Shown here: positions 32,752-40,727 of the stretch, piece after piece
Layout: each line of letters begins with the position of its first letter
How positions within the stretch are numbered: the first letter of the stretch is position 1
Assembly: GCA_017616695.1 (NCBI GenBank)
Contig: JAFZXN010000046.1
Span: 1-43,432, forward strand
Length of the DNA stretch: 43,432 nucleotides
Origin: Clostridia bacterium
Lineage (GTDB): Bacteria > Bacillota > Clostridia > Christensenellales > Borkfalkiaceae
Reading direction: 5' to 3'
Position numbers and translations under genes: made by a program
The notes under the pieces: model-generated
Told to the model about the DNA's origin: nothing
Seen by the model: only the letters and a program-made list of their open reading frames with translations
Databases searched by the model: none

Positions 32752-33675
32752 TCACGAAGCGCTTGTCTGCTCGGCTATCACTTCGTCAAGATCGCAAACG
32801 TTCCAATAATTGTCGGCGCGAAGCTTTTTCAAGGCCTCTTGATAGGCGTAATTCGGCTCGGTAAGTATATCAAAGGCAGCATTTCGATCATATATTTTCA
32901 CACTGAAATCTTTTTCGAGATGAGCAAATGATTTCGACGTGATATAAATAAATCTTCTTCCATTATCCGCTGGATCACCTTCATAAATATGTCTGTCAGT
33001 ACCGGATGTATCTATCAAGCAATTACCAAATTTATCCCGTGCGATTATTCGCGAATAACTATTCCCGTTAAATGGTATAATTTCATCACATATAAGCTTA
33101 CCCGACGATTTAAAATTCTTATCGTTGTAATATGCGTTAAAATCATTATTAACAGACGTAGAAACGCATTTTTCTTTAAAAATAGGCTTATCCCAATCGT
33201 TCCACGCTTTTAAATTTGCGATATCTTCTTCTTTAAAACCAAACAATGGGTTATCTATTGTCGAAGGTTGTTTTTTATTTTCCTTTTTTGTACTTCTTGC
33301 AAGATGTATTCCGTTACCCTCTTTATCAGATTTTTTATTTATGAAATTATAATCCTGATAATAATACGCATTTTCTTCGTCGCTAAACTGACAAATAAGC
33401 AAGGAATAATTATATACGTCATAATAACAAAACATTATACGACCGTAATTATCGGTTTCTATCGGTACAACGGCAACCTGACATTCATATTCGCCGCAAG
33501 GAATATATCCATCAGTAATCAAAGAATGACACGCCATTGTATATAATTCAGGATAATCGCCATAGTATTCCGTAATACCGTAAAGCAAAGAGCAACCTGT
33601 TGATAATATTAATGAAGGAAACGCTAAAATGCAACATAATAGAATTATTACGATATTCTTTAATGCTTTTTTCAT
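32752..33675 (-). CDS. Lipoprotein of unknown function
   Basis: This is a 307-aa predicted lipoprotein (lipobox STGC, Cys28). I recognise no family. Visible features are a Tyr-rich N-terminal part (LYGITEYYGDYPELY), alternating aromatic beta-strand-like stretches (GRIMFCYYDVYNYSLLICQF), and a stretch of basic and polar residues near 125-140. The DNA is clearly more AT-rich than its neighbours, which suggests more recent acquisition or weak selection. It starts 9 bp after a 39-codon small lipoprotein gene, with a weak ribosome-binding site (GAG), so translation may be coupled to that gene. Confidence 0.72.
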   Translation of the reverse strand: MKKALKNIVIILLCCILAFPSLILSTGCSLLYGITEYYGDYPELYTMACHSLITDGYIPCGEYECQVAVVPIETDNYGRIMFCYYDVYNYSLLICQFSDEENAYYYQDYNFINKKSDKEGNGIHLARSTKKENKKQPSTIDNPLFGFKEEDIANLKAWNDWDKPIFKEKCVSTSVNNDFNAYYNDKNFKSSGKLICDEIIPFNGNSYSRIIARDKFGNCLIDTSGTDRHIYEGDPADNGRRFIYITSKSFAHLEKDFSVKIYDRNAAFDILTEPNYAYQEALKKLRADNYWNVCDLDEVIAEQTSAS

Positions 33676-33684
33676 ATCGCCAAC

Positions 33685-33804
33685 TCACCAATAATAGATA
33701 TATGATAGCGGTATAGGTCCGCAACCCGCATTAAAAACACAAGCGGAAACTGTGATAACAGATAATAAAATCAAATTTATTGCTTTTTTATAAATATTTT
33801 TCAT
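33685..33804 (-). CDS. Small 39-aa lipoprotein
   Basis: This 39-codon gene begins MKNIYKKAINLILLSV, has the lipobox FNAGC (Cys28) and ends PIPLSYIYYW. An AACGGAG ribosome-binding site and an AT-rich -10-like TATTAT lie upstream. The lipobox Cys is at the same residue number (28) as in the 307-aa lipoprotein that follows 9 bp later, and the N-termini are similar. It may be a truncated duplicate of that gene or a real small lipoprotein, similar in size to entericidin-like peptides. Only about 11 residues would remain after processing. Confidence 0.55.
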   Translation of the reverse strand: MKNIYKKAINLILLSVITVSACVFNAGCGPIPLSYIYYW

Positions 33805-33852
33805 TTAACGTTTATCTCCGTTATAATATCCATACAAATGCAAAAAATAGTA

Positions 33853-34752
33853 TTATTTATTTTTCGTGTACTTGAATTCAAGCGTTCCGCCTTTTTCTTC
33901 GACGTCCAATATCAACGCCCGCTCTTTCATAAAGACCTCGGGGTGGTGCATACAGACTTTTCTTTTTCCGTCAAAAGAAGTAAAGAACATGGCGTGGCCG
34001 CCGTTGTCGTCGAAAAGCGGCTTTTCAAGGTGTTTCCACGGGCCTTTGATATTATCCGCAACGGCTCCCAAAACGACGTAATTATTGTCCGGCAAAGGAG
34101 ACCAGGTCAAAAACAAACGGCCGTCTGAAAGGCGGTTTAAAAACGGTGCGTCCGAGCCGTAGCGAATAACGTTCTTGCCTTCCCACGGGTGATGCGCGGG
34201 GGCTTTTGCCGAATACGGGCTTTCGTCGGAAGCAAACATCAGAAAAGGTTCTCCTACGGGCGAGGTCAGGTCCTTACTTAACTCCTGCCCCCAGATCTCC
34301 CCTACGTACGCGCCTTTTTCCTTAACGTAATTATCCGGCCAATCGTGAGAAAACACGATATACGGCGTACCTTCGTCGACGAATAAAGTTCCGTCTATCG
34401 AGCTTTTGTCAAGGGGCGTTGCGGGGCGGTCGGAAACAGGCGTAAACACGCCGTCGGGAGTATCGCTCACGGAAATTTCCGTTCCCCTTAAGCCGTTTTT
34501 TCCTTTTATCGACGCGAACAAATAAAATTTTCCGCGGTATTCGTGTACTTCCGGCGCCCATATCTCCGACTGTTTCCAGGTGTTATCGGAAAAGGTATAG
34601 ACGACCTTTTCGCCGCTCCAAAAATCAAGGTCGACGCTTGTATGAACCGCGACGCATTCAAGATCTTCCGTATTTACCGCTTTATACATATAATACTTGC
34701 CGTTATAAGGCAAAATATAAGGATCGCGAATGCGAATGTCTTCTCTTTTCAT
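33853..34752 (-). CDS. GH43 family glycoside hydrolase (cytoplasmic) 1
   Basis: This 299-aa GH43 beta-propeller enzyme has no signal peptide. The catalytic base lies in RIRDPYIL, the WAPEV motif is present, and the modulating Asp is in SIDGTLF. At the position of the general acid it reads GSDAPFLNRL, with Asp rather than the usual Glu; a D-x-P-F-L form is known to me in some GH43 subfamilies, so this may be a subfamily trait rather than a defect. It would act on imported arabino- or xylo-oligosaccharides. It follows the second GH43 gene by 58 bp on the same strand. Confidence 0.87.
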   Translation of the reverse strand: MKREDIRIRDPYILPYNGKYYMYKAVNTEDLECVAVHTSVDLDFWSGEKVVYTFSDNTWKQSEIWAPEVHEYRGKFYLFASIKGKNGLRGTEISVSDTPDGVFTPVSDRPATPLDKSSIDGTLFVDEGTPYIVFSHDWPDNYVKEKGAYVGEIWGQELSKDLTSPVGEPFLMFASDESPYSAKAPAHHPWEGKNVIRYGSDAPFLNRLSDGRLFLTWSPLPDNNYVVLGAVADNIKGPWKHLEKPLFDDNGGHAMFFTSFDGKRKVCMHHPEVFMKERALILDVEEKGGTLEFKYTKNK

Positions 34753-34810
34753 AAGCTCATTTCAAAATAACCGCGCCCCGTTTGGCTTTTTGCCAAAAGG
34801 CTTGGAACGG

Positions 34811-35728
34811 TCAGATATTTTCCACCGTCAAAACGCCGCCGTCAGCATTTAATTTTTTGATACGCGCGGTCCTGTCGTCGCCGTTTGCCTCGATAGACAC
34901 CCACTTATCCTTATCCCTGCCGTGATAGACGATATAGTACTGCCCGCCGACCTTTATCAGGCTGTTATGGCCGGTGGATATCTCCACGTCGTCGCCCGTC
35001 AAAAGCGGCTTGAACTCGGTTTCGGATATTTTCTTGAAATGAAGTCTGTCAAGTTCGTCGGTCTTCTCGTCCGAAACGGCGTAACCGAGGTGGTATTCGG
35101 GTTTCATAAAGGAGTTGGCGCTGTAAATAAGGTAATGATAATCGCCCTCTTTAAAGTAAAACGCGCCCTCTATGGTGTACCAATCCTGCCCTTTTTTAAA
35201 CCTGTCGCACTCGAAGATCTCTTCCTTTATAGTGGGGCGCACCATAGCTTTCGGCTCGCCGCAGACGGTGAAAAAGTCCTTCATTTTATCGCACACGATA
35301 TACGTTCCCGCCTTTTCGGCGTCGTAATCGTTCACGGAATAAAAGATATAAAGCCCCTCTTGGTTTTTGACGACGTGCGCGTCTATGGAAAACGGCGCTT
35401 CAAGGTCTTTTACGAACTTGAACGGGCCTTCGGGCTTATCGCACACGGCGACTTTGAGCCTTTCCTGATGCGCGTCGTCGCAAGTTAGTTCGACGGACGA
35501 ATAATACATATAAAACGTGCCGTTATCCTCTATGACCGCGGGCGCCCAATATTCCTTTTGCCCTTCGACTTTAAGAGCCTTTCCCGTATATTCCCAACCG
35601 GAAAAAAGGTTACGGCTTTTATAACAGGAAACGCCGTCGTAACCCGACGCGTATATATAGTACCAACCGTCGTGCTCTATTATATAAGGATCGGGCTGGC
35701 ATTGACCTGCAAAATCTATTATCTTCAT
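34811..35728 (-). CDS. GH43 family glycoside hydrolase (cytoplasmic) 2
   Basis: This 305-aa GH43 enzyme has no signal peptide. The catalytic triad is recognisable: Asp in QPDPYII, Asp in SIDAHVV and Glu in TIEGAFYF. The YWAPAV motif and a late His motif (STGHNSLI) are also present. It probably cleaves arabinose or xylose from imported oligosaccharides. It is transcribed with the other GH43 gene, and the two are only distantly alike, so they are likely to have different specificities. It lies 59 bp downstream of aspS, separated by a GC-rich hairpin (35753-35778). An AGAGGT ribosome-binding site precedes the ATG. Confidence 0.88.
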   Translation of the reverse strand: MKIIDFAGQCQPDPYIIEHDGWYYIYASGYDGVSCYKSRNLFSGWEYTGKALKVEGQKEYWAPAVIEDNGTFYMYYSSVELTCDDAHQERLKVAVCDKPEGPFKFVKDLEAPFSIDAHVVKNQEGLYIFYSVNDYDAEKAGTYIVCDKMKDFFTVCGEPKAMVRPTIKEEIFECDRFKKGQDWYTIEGAFYFKEGDYHYLIYSANSFMKPEYHLGYAVSDEKTDELDRLHFKKISETEFKPLLTGDDVEISTGHNSLIKVGGQYYIVYHGRDKDKWVSIEANGDDRTARIKKLNADGGVLTVENI

Positions 35729-35752
35729 TATAAATACCTCTTTTTAATATAT

Positions 35753-35778
35753 CCGCCGGCGAAAAGTATCGCCGACGG
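35753..35778. other. GC-rich hairpin between aspS and the GH43 gene
   Basis: A 10-bp stem (CCGCCGGCGA / TCGCCGACGG, one G-U pair) with a 6-nt loop lies just after the aspS stop. On the minus strand it is followed by ATATATTAAAAAG and lacks a U-tract, so termination would be partial at best. Confidence 0.5.
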
Positions 35779-35787
35779 ACGAATCGA

Positions 35788-37587
35788 TCATTTATCTATT
35801 TTTATCTGCAATTCTTTGAGCTGCTTGTCGTCTACGGGCGAAGGAGCCTCGCTCATAAGACAGCTTGCCGTCTGCACCTTCGGGAAGGCTATAACGTCAC
35901 GAATGGAGTCGTCTTTTGTTAAAAGCATCGTCAGCCTGTCGAGCCCGAACGCAAGGCCGCCGTGCGGGGGTGCACCATAGTTGAAAGCGTCGACAAAGAA
36001 CCCGAATTTGTTCTGGATATCCGCGTCGGAAAATCCGAGGATATTGAACATTTCTTTCTGAAGGTCGCGGGAGTGTATCCTTATCGAGCCGCCGCCCGCT
36101 TCCTGACCGTTGATAACGAGGTCGTACGCCTTCGCCCTTGCCTTGGACGGATCGGACTTGCAAAGCCCCACGTCTTCGTCCATCGGCGCGGTAAAGGGGT
36201 GGTGGACCGCCATATACCTATTTTCTTCTTCCGACCACTCGAACATCGGGAATTCGGTTATCCACAAAACGTCGTAAAGGTTTTTGTCGTAAAGGTCGAA
36301 CTTGTTTGCAAGCATCAGCCTTACGCCGCCGAGCGTGTTGAACACGACGTAATCTTTATCGGACGCGATGAACAGCGCGTCGCCGTTTTTTAGGTCGGCG
36401 ACTTTTTTAAGGTCTTCGACGTTCTTTTCCGTAAGGAACTTATTAAACGACGACTTTATCTCTCCGCTATCGGAAACGGTCAGCCAGCAAAGACCTTTTG
36501 CCCCGAGCGTTTTGGCAAACTCGACAACGGCGTCGAGTTCCTTTCTCGAAAGCTTGGAGGCTCCGCCTTTGAAGTTTATCGCGCGGACGCTGCCGCGGAT
36601 AGGCCCGACGGCTATTTCCATAGCGTCTTTAAAGACTTTGAACTCTGTGTCTTTAAACACGTCCGTCACGTTGACTATCTTTAAGCCGAAACGGGTGTCG
36701 GGCTTGTCCGAACCGTAGTTTTCCATGGCCTCACGATACGTCATCGTGCGGAAGTGACCTTCGCCAAGATCTAACCCTATCGTCGAAAGGAATATGCGCT
36801 TGATGAGCCCTTCGATGGGATAGATAACGTCTTCTATCCTTTCGACGAAACTCATTTCTATATCTATCTGCGTAAATTCCGGCTGGCGGTTAGCGCGCAG
36901 GTCTTCGTCGCGGAAACAACGCGCTATCTGATAATAACGATCCATTCCCGCTATCATAAGTAGCTGTTTATATAGCTGCGGCGACTGCGGCAACGCGTAA
37001 AACTCGCCCGGGTGGACTCTCGACGGGACGAGATAGTCTCTCGCGCCTTCGGGGGTGGATTTGCCGAGCATAGGCGTTTCTATTTCGACGAAACCGAGTT
37101 CGTCGAGATAGGCGCGCGTGGCTTTGGTTATCTCGTTACGCATCAGAAGGTTTCTTTGAAGCGACGGACGGCGAAGATCGAGATACCTGTATTTCAATCT
37201 CAACGTGTCGTTGACGTTGGAAGAATCGTTTATCTCGAACGGCGTCGTGTCGGCCTCGGCAAGTATCCTCAATTCGTCGGCGATTATTTCGATCGCGCCC
37301 GTCGGGATCTTGTCCGTCTTGGAGCTGCGCTCTCTCACCGTGCCTTTGACGGCGACGACGTACTCCGAACGGAGCTTTTCGGCCTTCTCGAACACTTCCT
37401 TTTTGGTGGTCTCGTCAAAAACCACCTGCACTATACCGCTCCTGTCGCGCAAGTCGACAAACAAAAGGCTGCCTAAATTCCTGCGCCTTTGCACCCAACC
37501 GAAGACCACTGCGGTCTTTCCTACGTTTTCCATTCTGAAAGAACCGCACATTCCCGTTCTTTTCAGCCCACAAAGCAAATCTGCCAT
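35788..37587 (-). CDS. aspS: Aspartate--tRNA ligase
   Basis: This 599-aa class II aminoacyl-tRNA synthetase attaches aspartate to tRNA-Asp in the cytoplasm. An N-terminal OB-fold anticodon-binding domain (GWVQRRRNLGSLLFVDLRDR) is followed by the catalytic core, with motif 2 FRDEDLRANRQPEFTQ and motif 3 GLAFGLDRLTML. Between them is the GAD insertion typical of bacterial AspRS (about 290-420). The length is the bacterial norm. It is monocistronic or the first gene before the GH43 pair, with a good AGAGGT ribosome-binding site. A strong promoter lies about 150 bp upstream with a leader of about 140 nt. I looked for a T-box and did not find its conserved motif. Confidence 0.97.
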   Translation of the reverse strand: MADLLCGLKRTGMCGSFRMENVGKTAVVFGWVQRRRNLGSLLFVDLRDRSGIVQVVFDETTKKEVFEKAEKLRSEYVVAVKGTVRERSSKTDKIPTGAIEIIADELRILAEADTTPFEINDSSNVNDTLRLKYRYLDLRRPSLQRNLLMRNEITKATRAYLDELGFVEIETPMLGKSTPEGARDYLVPSRVHPGEFYALPQSPQLYKQLLMIAGMDRYYQIARCFRDEDLRANRQPEFTQIDIEMSFVERIEDVIYPIEGLIKRIFLSTIGLDLGEGHFRTMTYREAMENYGSDKPDTRFGLKIVNVTDVFKDTEFKVFKDAMEIAVGPIRGSVRAINFKGGASKLSRKELDAVVEFAKTLGAKGLCWLTVSDSGEIKSSFNKFLTEKNVEDLKKVADLKNGDALFIASDKDYVVFNTLGGVRLMLANKFDLYDKNLYDVLWITEFPMFEWSEEENRYMAVHHPFTAPMDEDVGLCKSDPSKARAKAYDLVINGQEAGGGSIRIHSRDLQKEMFNILGFSDADIQNKFGFFVDAFNYGAPPHGGLAFGLDRLTMLLTKDDSIRDVIAFPKVQTASCLMSEAPSPVDDKQLKELQIKIDK

Positions 37588-37737
37588 AATAAACCTCTAT
37601 TCTTGCTGTGTTCGGCCTTTTCGCTTTTTAAATAGCGCCGCGGCTTTAGCTAAAATCGGCAAAGCCGCAAGCTTTTTGCCGTTGAACGCCGACAAAAAAC
37701 GCGTTTTTATCGCACTGCGAAATAAGCTTACCGTTTT

Positions 37738-37766
37738 ATTATACAAATATGCCGCCTTCAAGTCAA
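37738..37766 (-). promoter_or_regulatory. SigA-type promoter of aspS
   Basis: On the minus strand TTGACT (37761-37766), a 17-bp spacer and TATAAT (37738-37743). Transcription should start near 37731, giving a leader of about 144 nt. Confidence 0.8.
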
Positions 37767-37849
37767 TATTTTTGAACGCTTTAATCGGTCAATTTTAAAT
37801 TTTTTTTAAAAATTTACGCCTTGAAAGCATTCGGCGGTCGTATGCGATA

Positions 37850-37882
37850 TAAAAACGACGCCGACCGCATAACGCGGTCGGC
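37850..37882 (-). terminator. Intrinsic terminator of the tail-fibre-like gene
   Basis: A perfect 9-bp stem GCCGACCGC / GCGGTCGGC with a 5-nt loop is followed on the minus strand by GTCGTTTTTA, 22 bp after the stop codon. Confidence 0.85.
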
Positions 37883-37903
37883 GCTAAAAATATTATCGGC
37901 GTA

Positions 37904-40078
37904 TCAATCGCCTTCCGTCCAGGACGCGTCCGAAACGCCTTCTTTATAGACGTACGACGACGTTATGAACGATTCTTTTCTTTCGATGACGAAGTTCATA
38001 TCGACGTCCATAAAAAGTCGCGCCATAGTCGGCTGCTCGATAACGAACTCGTCGTCGACAACGAGCCTTATTATCGCGGACGTTCCTTTAACGCCCGGAT
38101 CGATCGTAAGCGACGACACAGCCGCTTCGGGGAATATCATATAGCTGCAACCGTCGCCGAGCTCGACTTTGAAAGCGTCGTCGGCAAAGCGCATATACGT
38201 GCAGTGTCCGCCGAATCTCATCATTATGCACGCGTGTTCGAGAGTTACGTAATAGCAGTTATTTCCGAAGAATATCGATTCGCATTCGGACGTTAAAACT
38301 ATATGCATACAGCCGTCCATCAAAACGCACTTGCCGCACGACGAGCCGAACAAAACGTCTACTACAAGATTACCTATCCTATTGTTGGAACAGGCGTTAC
38401 CGAAGACCACGCCGTTACAGTTGTTGCCCAAAACGTTGTTACTGCAGTTATTGCCGAACGAACAAGTAGTTACCTTCGCGCCTATGACGTTGTTCTGACA
38501 GCCGTTTCCGAAAATCAGCGAATTGCAGTTATTGCCGAATTTGTTGCCGCAAAAGTCGAAACCCGTGCTGATGTTCCTGCAATCGTAATCGAAATAATTG
38601 GCGTAACAGCTGTCGGGATGGTCTTCGACTATAACGATATTATTGAGAACGAACGGGCCGTCGTCGGCGGCGTTATACGGCTTTATGACGTTGCATTTCG
38701 CCGTGCTCGAGTTTTGCAGACTTCCGTTATAGACGGTGGCGTCGTAGACGGTCGGGTTATCGGCAAGCGACGCGCCGTTCAAAGTCGAAAACGTGTAAAA
38801 CCATTTGCTCGTTTGCGTTGCCGAAGTCGTTATCTTCGCGGCGTACAGTTTAGCCGTGCTGTTGCGCTTGTACGAACAGTATATGCAGCCGTAGTCGCGG
38901 GTGTCGGAAGAGGAAAACATCTGCCAATCGAAACTGCTTACTTCGTCGTCGCCGCACGTCTGGAAATATTCGGACGGCGATATCATATCGAAAAACGCAG
39001 ACATGGCTTGCTGCATCGTGCGGTCGACGGCAACGTAATTTGAGGCGGGCGTAGCGTAGTTTATACGCCAGCCGACAGAATTGACGTAAGCGGGGTAAAA
39101 CGGCAATATTCCGGCGTCGGACGCGCTGTACGTTGCTCGCTTATAACGAGCGAACATGACGTTTTTGAAATCGTATCCGCACTCGTTGCCGTACTCGTCT
39201 TTCATATAGAATATCACGCCCTTACCGCTTACGGAGTCCGCCCAATCGAAACGGTTGACGTCGTTGTCGAGCGAATATTTGATCTCCCAGGCCGAAAGAT
39301 CGCACGCGGAAAAGTAGGTGTCGCCCGTATGTCTCGTCGCACGGGCGTTTTCGTCGATGGCGTTTGCGGACAGAGCCGTGACCACCACGTCGAAAGCGTG
39401 ACCGGCGCTGCAGGCGTACGCGTCGGAGACCGTAGTCACGAAATCGGTTATCCTGTAAACTCTTCCGGGAACGAGGTTGCCGCCGTCGCGCAAGGTCTTT
39501 AAAGCGGCGTAAGTCACCGAAACGGCGTTGCCGGCGTTGGCAAGATCGTCTACCGCCGTGCTTAGATCGTACAACTCGTCGCCCATATCGCCGACCGTCT
39601 CGTTAAGATCGTCCACCGTGTCGCCGAGATCGCCCACGCTCTCTTCAAGGCTTTCCACTCTCGCTTCTATATCGTCCACCGCGTCGCTCAATTCGTTGAA
39701 AGCGGCGGGGCTGTCGGATATATAAGCGGATATCGCGTCGTTTACGGCCCGCGCGACGGGTATCTCGAATACGTCGCTTTGAACGGTGAAATCCTCGCTT
39801 TCAAAGCTCAACTGACAGCTTGCCACGCCTTCCGTTCTCTGCATTCTGGCGGTCACGGCAGCCGAAACGGTCACTTGGTCTTCGGTATTCGTCGTCGAAA
39901 GAGAAAACTTATCGGTGGCGCCGTCGGCAAATTCCATTTTCAAATAGCAGACCGCCGTCGAAAGATCCTTACCGCAATAATACCTGTCGGTCGTGACCGA
40001 AAATACCTTCGCCTTGTCGTCCGAACGGAAAAACTCGCACGTCGGCATAAAGCGAAGTTGTTTGAGTTTGTAAACCAA
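37904..40078 (-). CDS. Phage tail-fibre/baseplate-like protein with coiled coil and C-terminal beta-helix repeats
   Basis: This 724-aa protein starts at a TTG (40078), supported by AAAGGAG 6 nt upstream. Residues 1-115 resemble the N-terminal domain of phage baseplate upper proteins or tail appendages (inference). Residues about 130-185 form a heptad-repeat coiled coil (IEARVESLEESVGDLGDTVD...), typical of trimeric fibres. A middle domain begins VPGRVYRITDFVTTV, a motif of phage appendage proteins. At about 500-690 there are pentapeptide-like beta-helix repeats rich in FGNNC/NNVIG. There is no signal peptide. No other phage gene is near: it is flanked by aspS and ylmC and has its own terminator. 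It may be domesticated or a cargo gene; its role is unknown. Confidence 0.65.
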   Translation of the reverse strand: MVYKLKQLRFMPTCEFFRSDDKAKVFSVTTDRYYCGKDLSTAVCYLKMEFADGATDKFSLSTTNTEDQVTVSAAVTARMQRTEGVASCQLSFESEDFTVQSDVFEIPVARAVNDAISAYISDSPAAFNELSDAVDDIEARVESLEESVGDLGDTVDDLNETVGDMGDELYDLSTAVDDLANAGNAVSVTYAALKTLRDGGNLVPGRVYRITDFVTTVSDAYACSAGHAFDVVVTALSANAIDENARATRHTGDTYFSACDLSAWEIKYSLDNDVNRFDWADSVSGKGVIFYMKDEYGNECGYDFKNVMFARYKRATYSASDAGILPFYPAYVNSVGWRINYATPASNYVAVDRTMQQAMSAFFDMISPSEYFQTCGDDEVSSFDWQMFSSSDTRDYGCIYCSYKRNSTAKLYAAKITTSATQTSKWFYTFSTLNGASLADNPTVYDATVYNGSLQNSSTAKCNVIKPYNAADDGPFVLNNIVIVEDHPDSCYANYFDYDCRNISTGFDFCGNKFGNNCNSLIFGNGCQNNVIGAKVTTCSFGNNCSNNVLGNNCNGVVFGNACSNNRIGNLVVDVLFGSSCGKCVLMDGCMHIVLTSECESIFFGNNCYYVTLEHACIMMRFGGHCTYMRFADDAFKVELGDGCSYMIFPEAAVSSLTIDPGVKGTSAIIRLVVDDEFVIEQPTMARLFMDVDMNFVIERKESFITSSYVYKEGVSDASWTEGD

Positions 40079-40185
40079 AGCTTACTCCTTTCCTTAAAAA
40101 ACTTCCCGTCATAATAATATCACCTTTTTTCTCTTTCGCTCGGTTAAACGACGGGTTTTTGTCGTCTCCGACCGTAAAAAAAAGC

Positions 40186-40440
40186 TCATTCGTCTTCGGC
40201 GGAAGCGGGCGTCGGCTCCGTAAGGCTGACCAAAACGGCGTCGTCGCCTATCTTGTCGACGCAGCAAAGCTTGACGATAAGATCGTTTTCAGCCGTCGGA
40301 AACAGTTTTTGCTCCCCGACGATGAACGCGCTTATCCTGCCCGCGGGGAAATCGAACGTGAGGTCTTTGACCTTTCCGAGCTTTTTGCCGTCGAGAATGT
40401 TCACCACCGACTTTTTCTTCAGATCGTTAAAACTTACCAT
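40186..40440 (-). CDS. ylmC: YlmC/YmxH family PRC-barrel sporulation protein
   Basis: This 84-aa protein has a PRC-barrel fold (NDLKKKSVVNILDGKKLGKV, DLTFDFPAGRISAFIVGEQ). The YlmC/YmxH family is conserved in spore-forming Firmicutes, usually next to sigG or in the ylm region; its exact role is not established. Its place just downstream of sigG here matches that pattern. It is separated from sigG by a terminator and an intergenic repeat copy, so it probably has its own promoter. Confidence 0.87.
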   Translation of the reverse strand: MVSFNDLKKKSVVNILDGKKLGKVKDLTFDFPAGRISAFIVGEQKLFPTAENDLIVKLCCVDKIGDDAVLVSLTEPTPASAEDE

Positions 40441-40510
40441 ATAACGATATTCTCCACGATTATTCTATTCATTCGCCCCTTTATCCATTACTCGCGCAGC
40501 CCCGATTTTC

Positions 40511-40550
40511 GCCAAAAACCGCAAATGATCGACCTATACGAAGACTTATA
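40511..40550 (+). repeat. Intergenic repeat, copy 5 (diverged)
   Basis: It reads GCCAAAAACCGCAAATGATC, then GACCTATACGAAGACTTATA, between ylmC and the sigG terminator. It keeps the AAAAACCG head, ATCGACcTATA core and AGACTT tail with a few changes. Confidence 0.6.
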
Positions 40551-40562
40551 TAAATTTTCCCA

Positions 40563-40590
40563 ACAAAAAACCCGCCGCCACCGGCGGCGG
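40563..40590 (-). terminator. Intrinsic terminator downstream of sigG
   Basis: An 8-bp stem CCGCCGCC / GGCGGCGG with a 3-nt loop is followed on the minus strand by GTTTTTTGTTG. Confidence 0.8.
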
Positions 40591-40634
40591 ATAAACTACC
40601 TTTACCGCTATATTTATTATTAATAATTTCGTTC

Positions 40635-40678
40635 GGGATTTTTCAGGACGAAGGCTTGCAGTCCGACCGAAAAATCCC
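40635..40678. other. Hairpin and short repeats after sigG
   Basis: A perfect 10-bp inverted repeat GGGATTTTTC / GAAAAATCCC encloses a second stem GGAC/GTCC. Just beyond it (40690-40730) the motif TGCAGTCTGCG is present twice, and a related TTGCAGTCCG lies inside the loop. The role is unclear; it may add to termination of sigG. Confidence 0.6.
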
Positions 40679-40727
40679 CGACCGATAGCGGTAAGCGGTC
40701 TGCAGTCTGCGGTTTGCAGTCTGCGAA

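Larger units (their letters stand above)
37588..37903. other. Intergenic region between the tail-fibre-like gene and aspS
   Basis: This 316-bp region contains the aspS promoter and leader (to about 37766), an A/T-rich tract (37790-37815) and the terminator of the upstream gene (37850-37882). The leader has a small hairpin around the GCGGC/GCCGC runs near 37635-37675. No gene is seen. Confidence 0.6.

Noticed and set aside
37588-37731. T-box leader of aspS
   Set aside because: The conserved T-box sequence and a specifier-loop/antiterminator arrangement were not found in the leader of about 140 nt.
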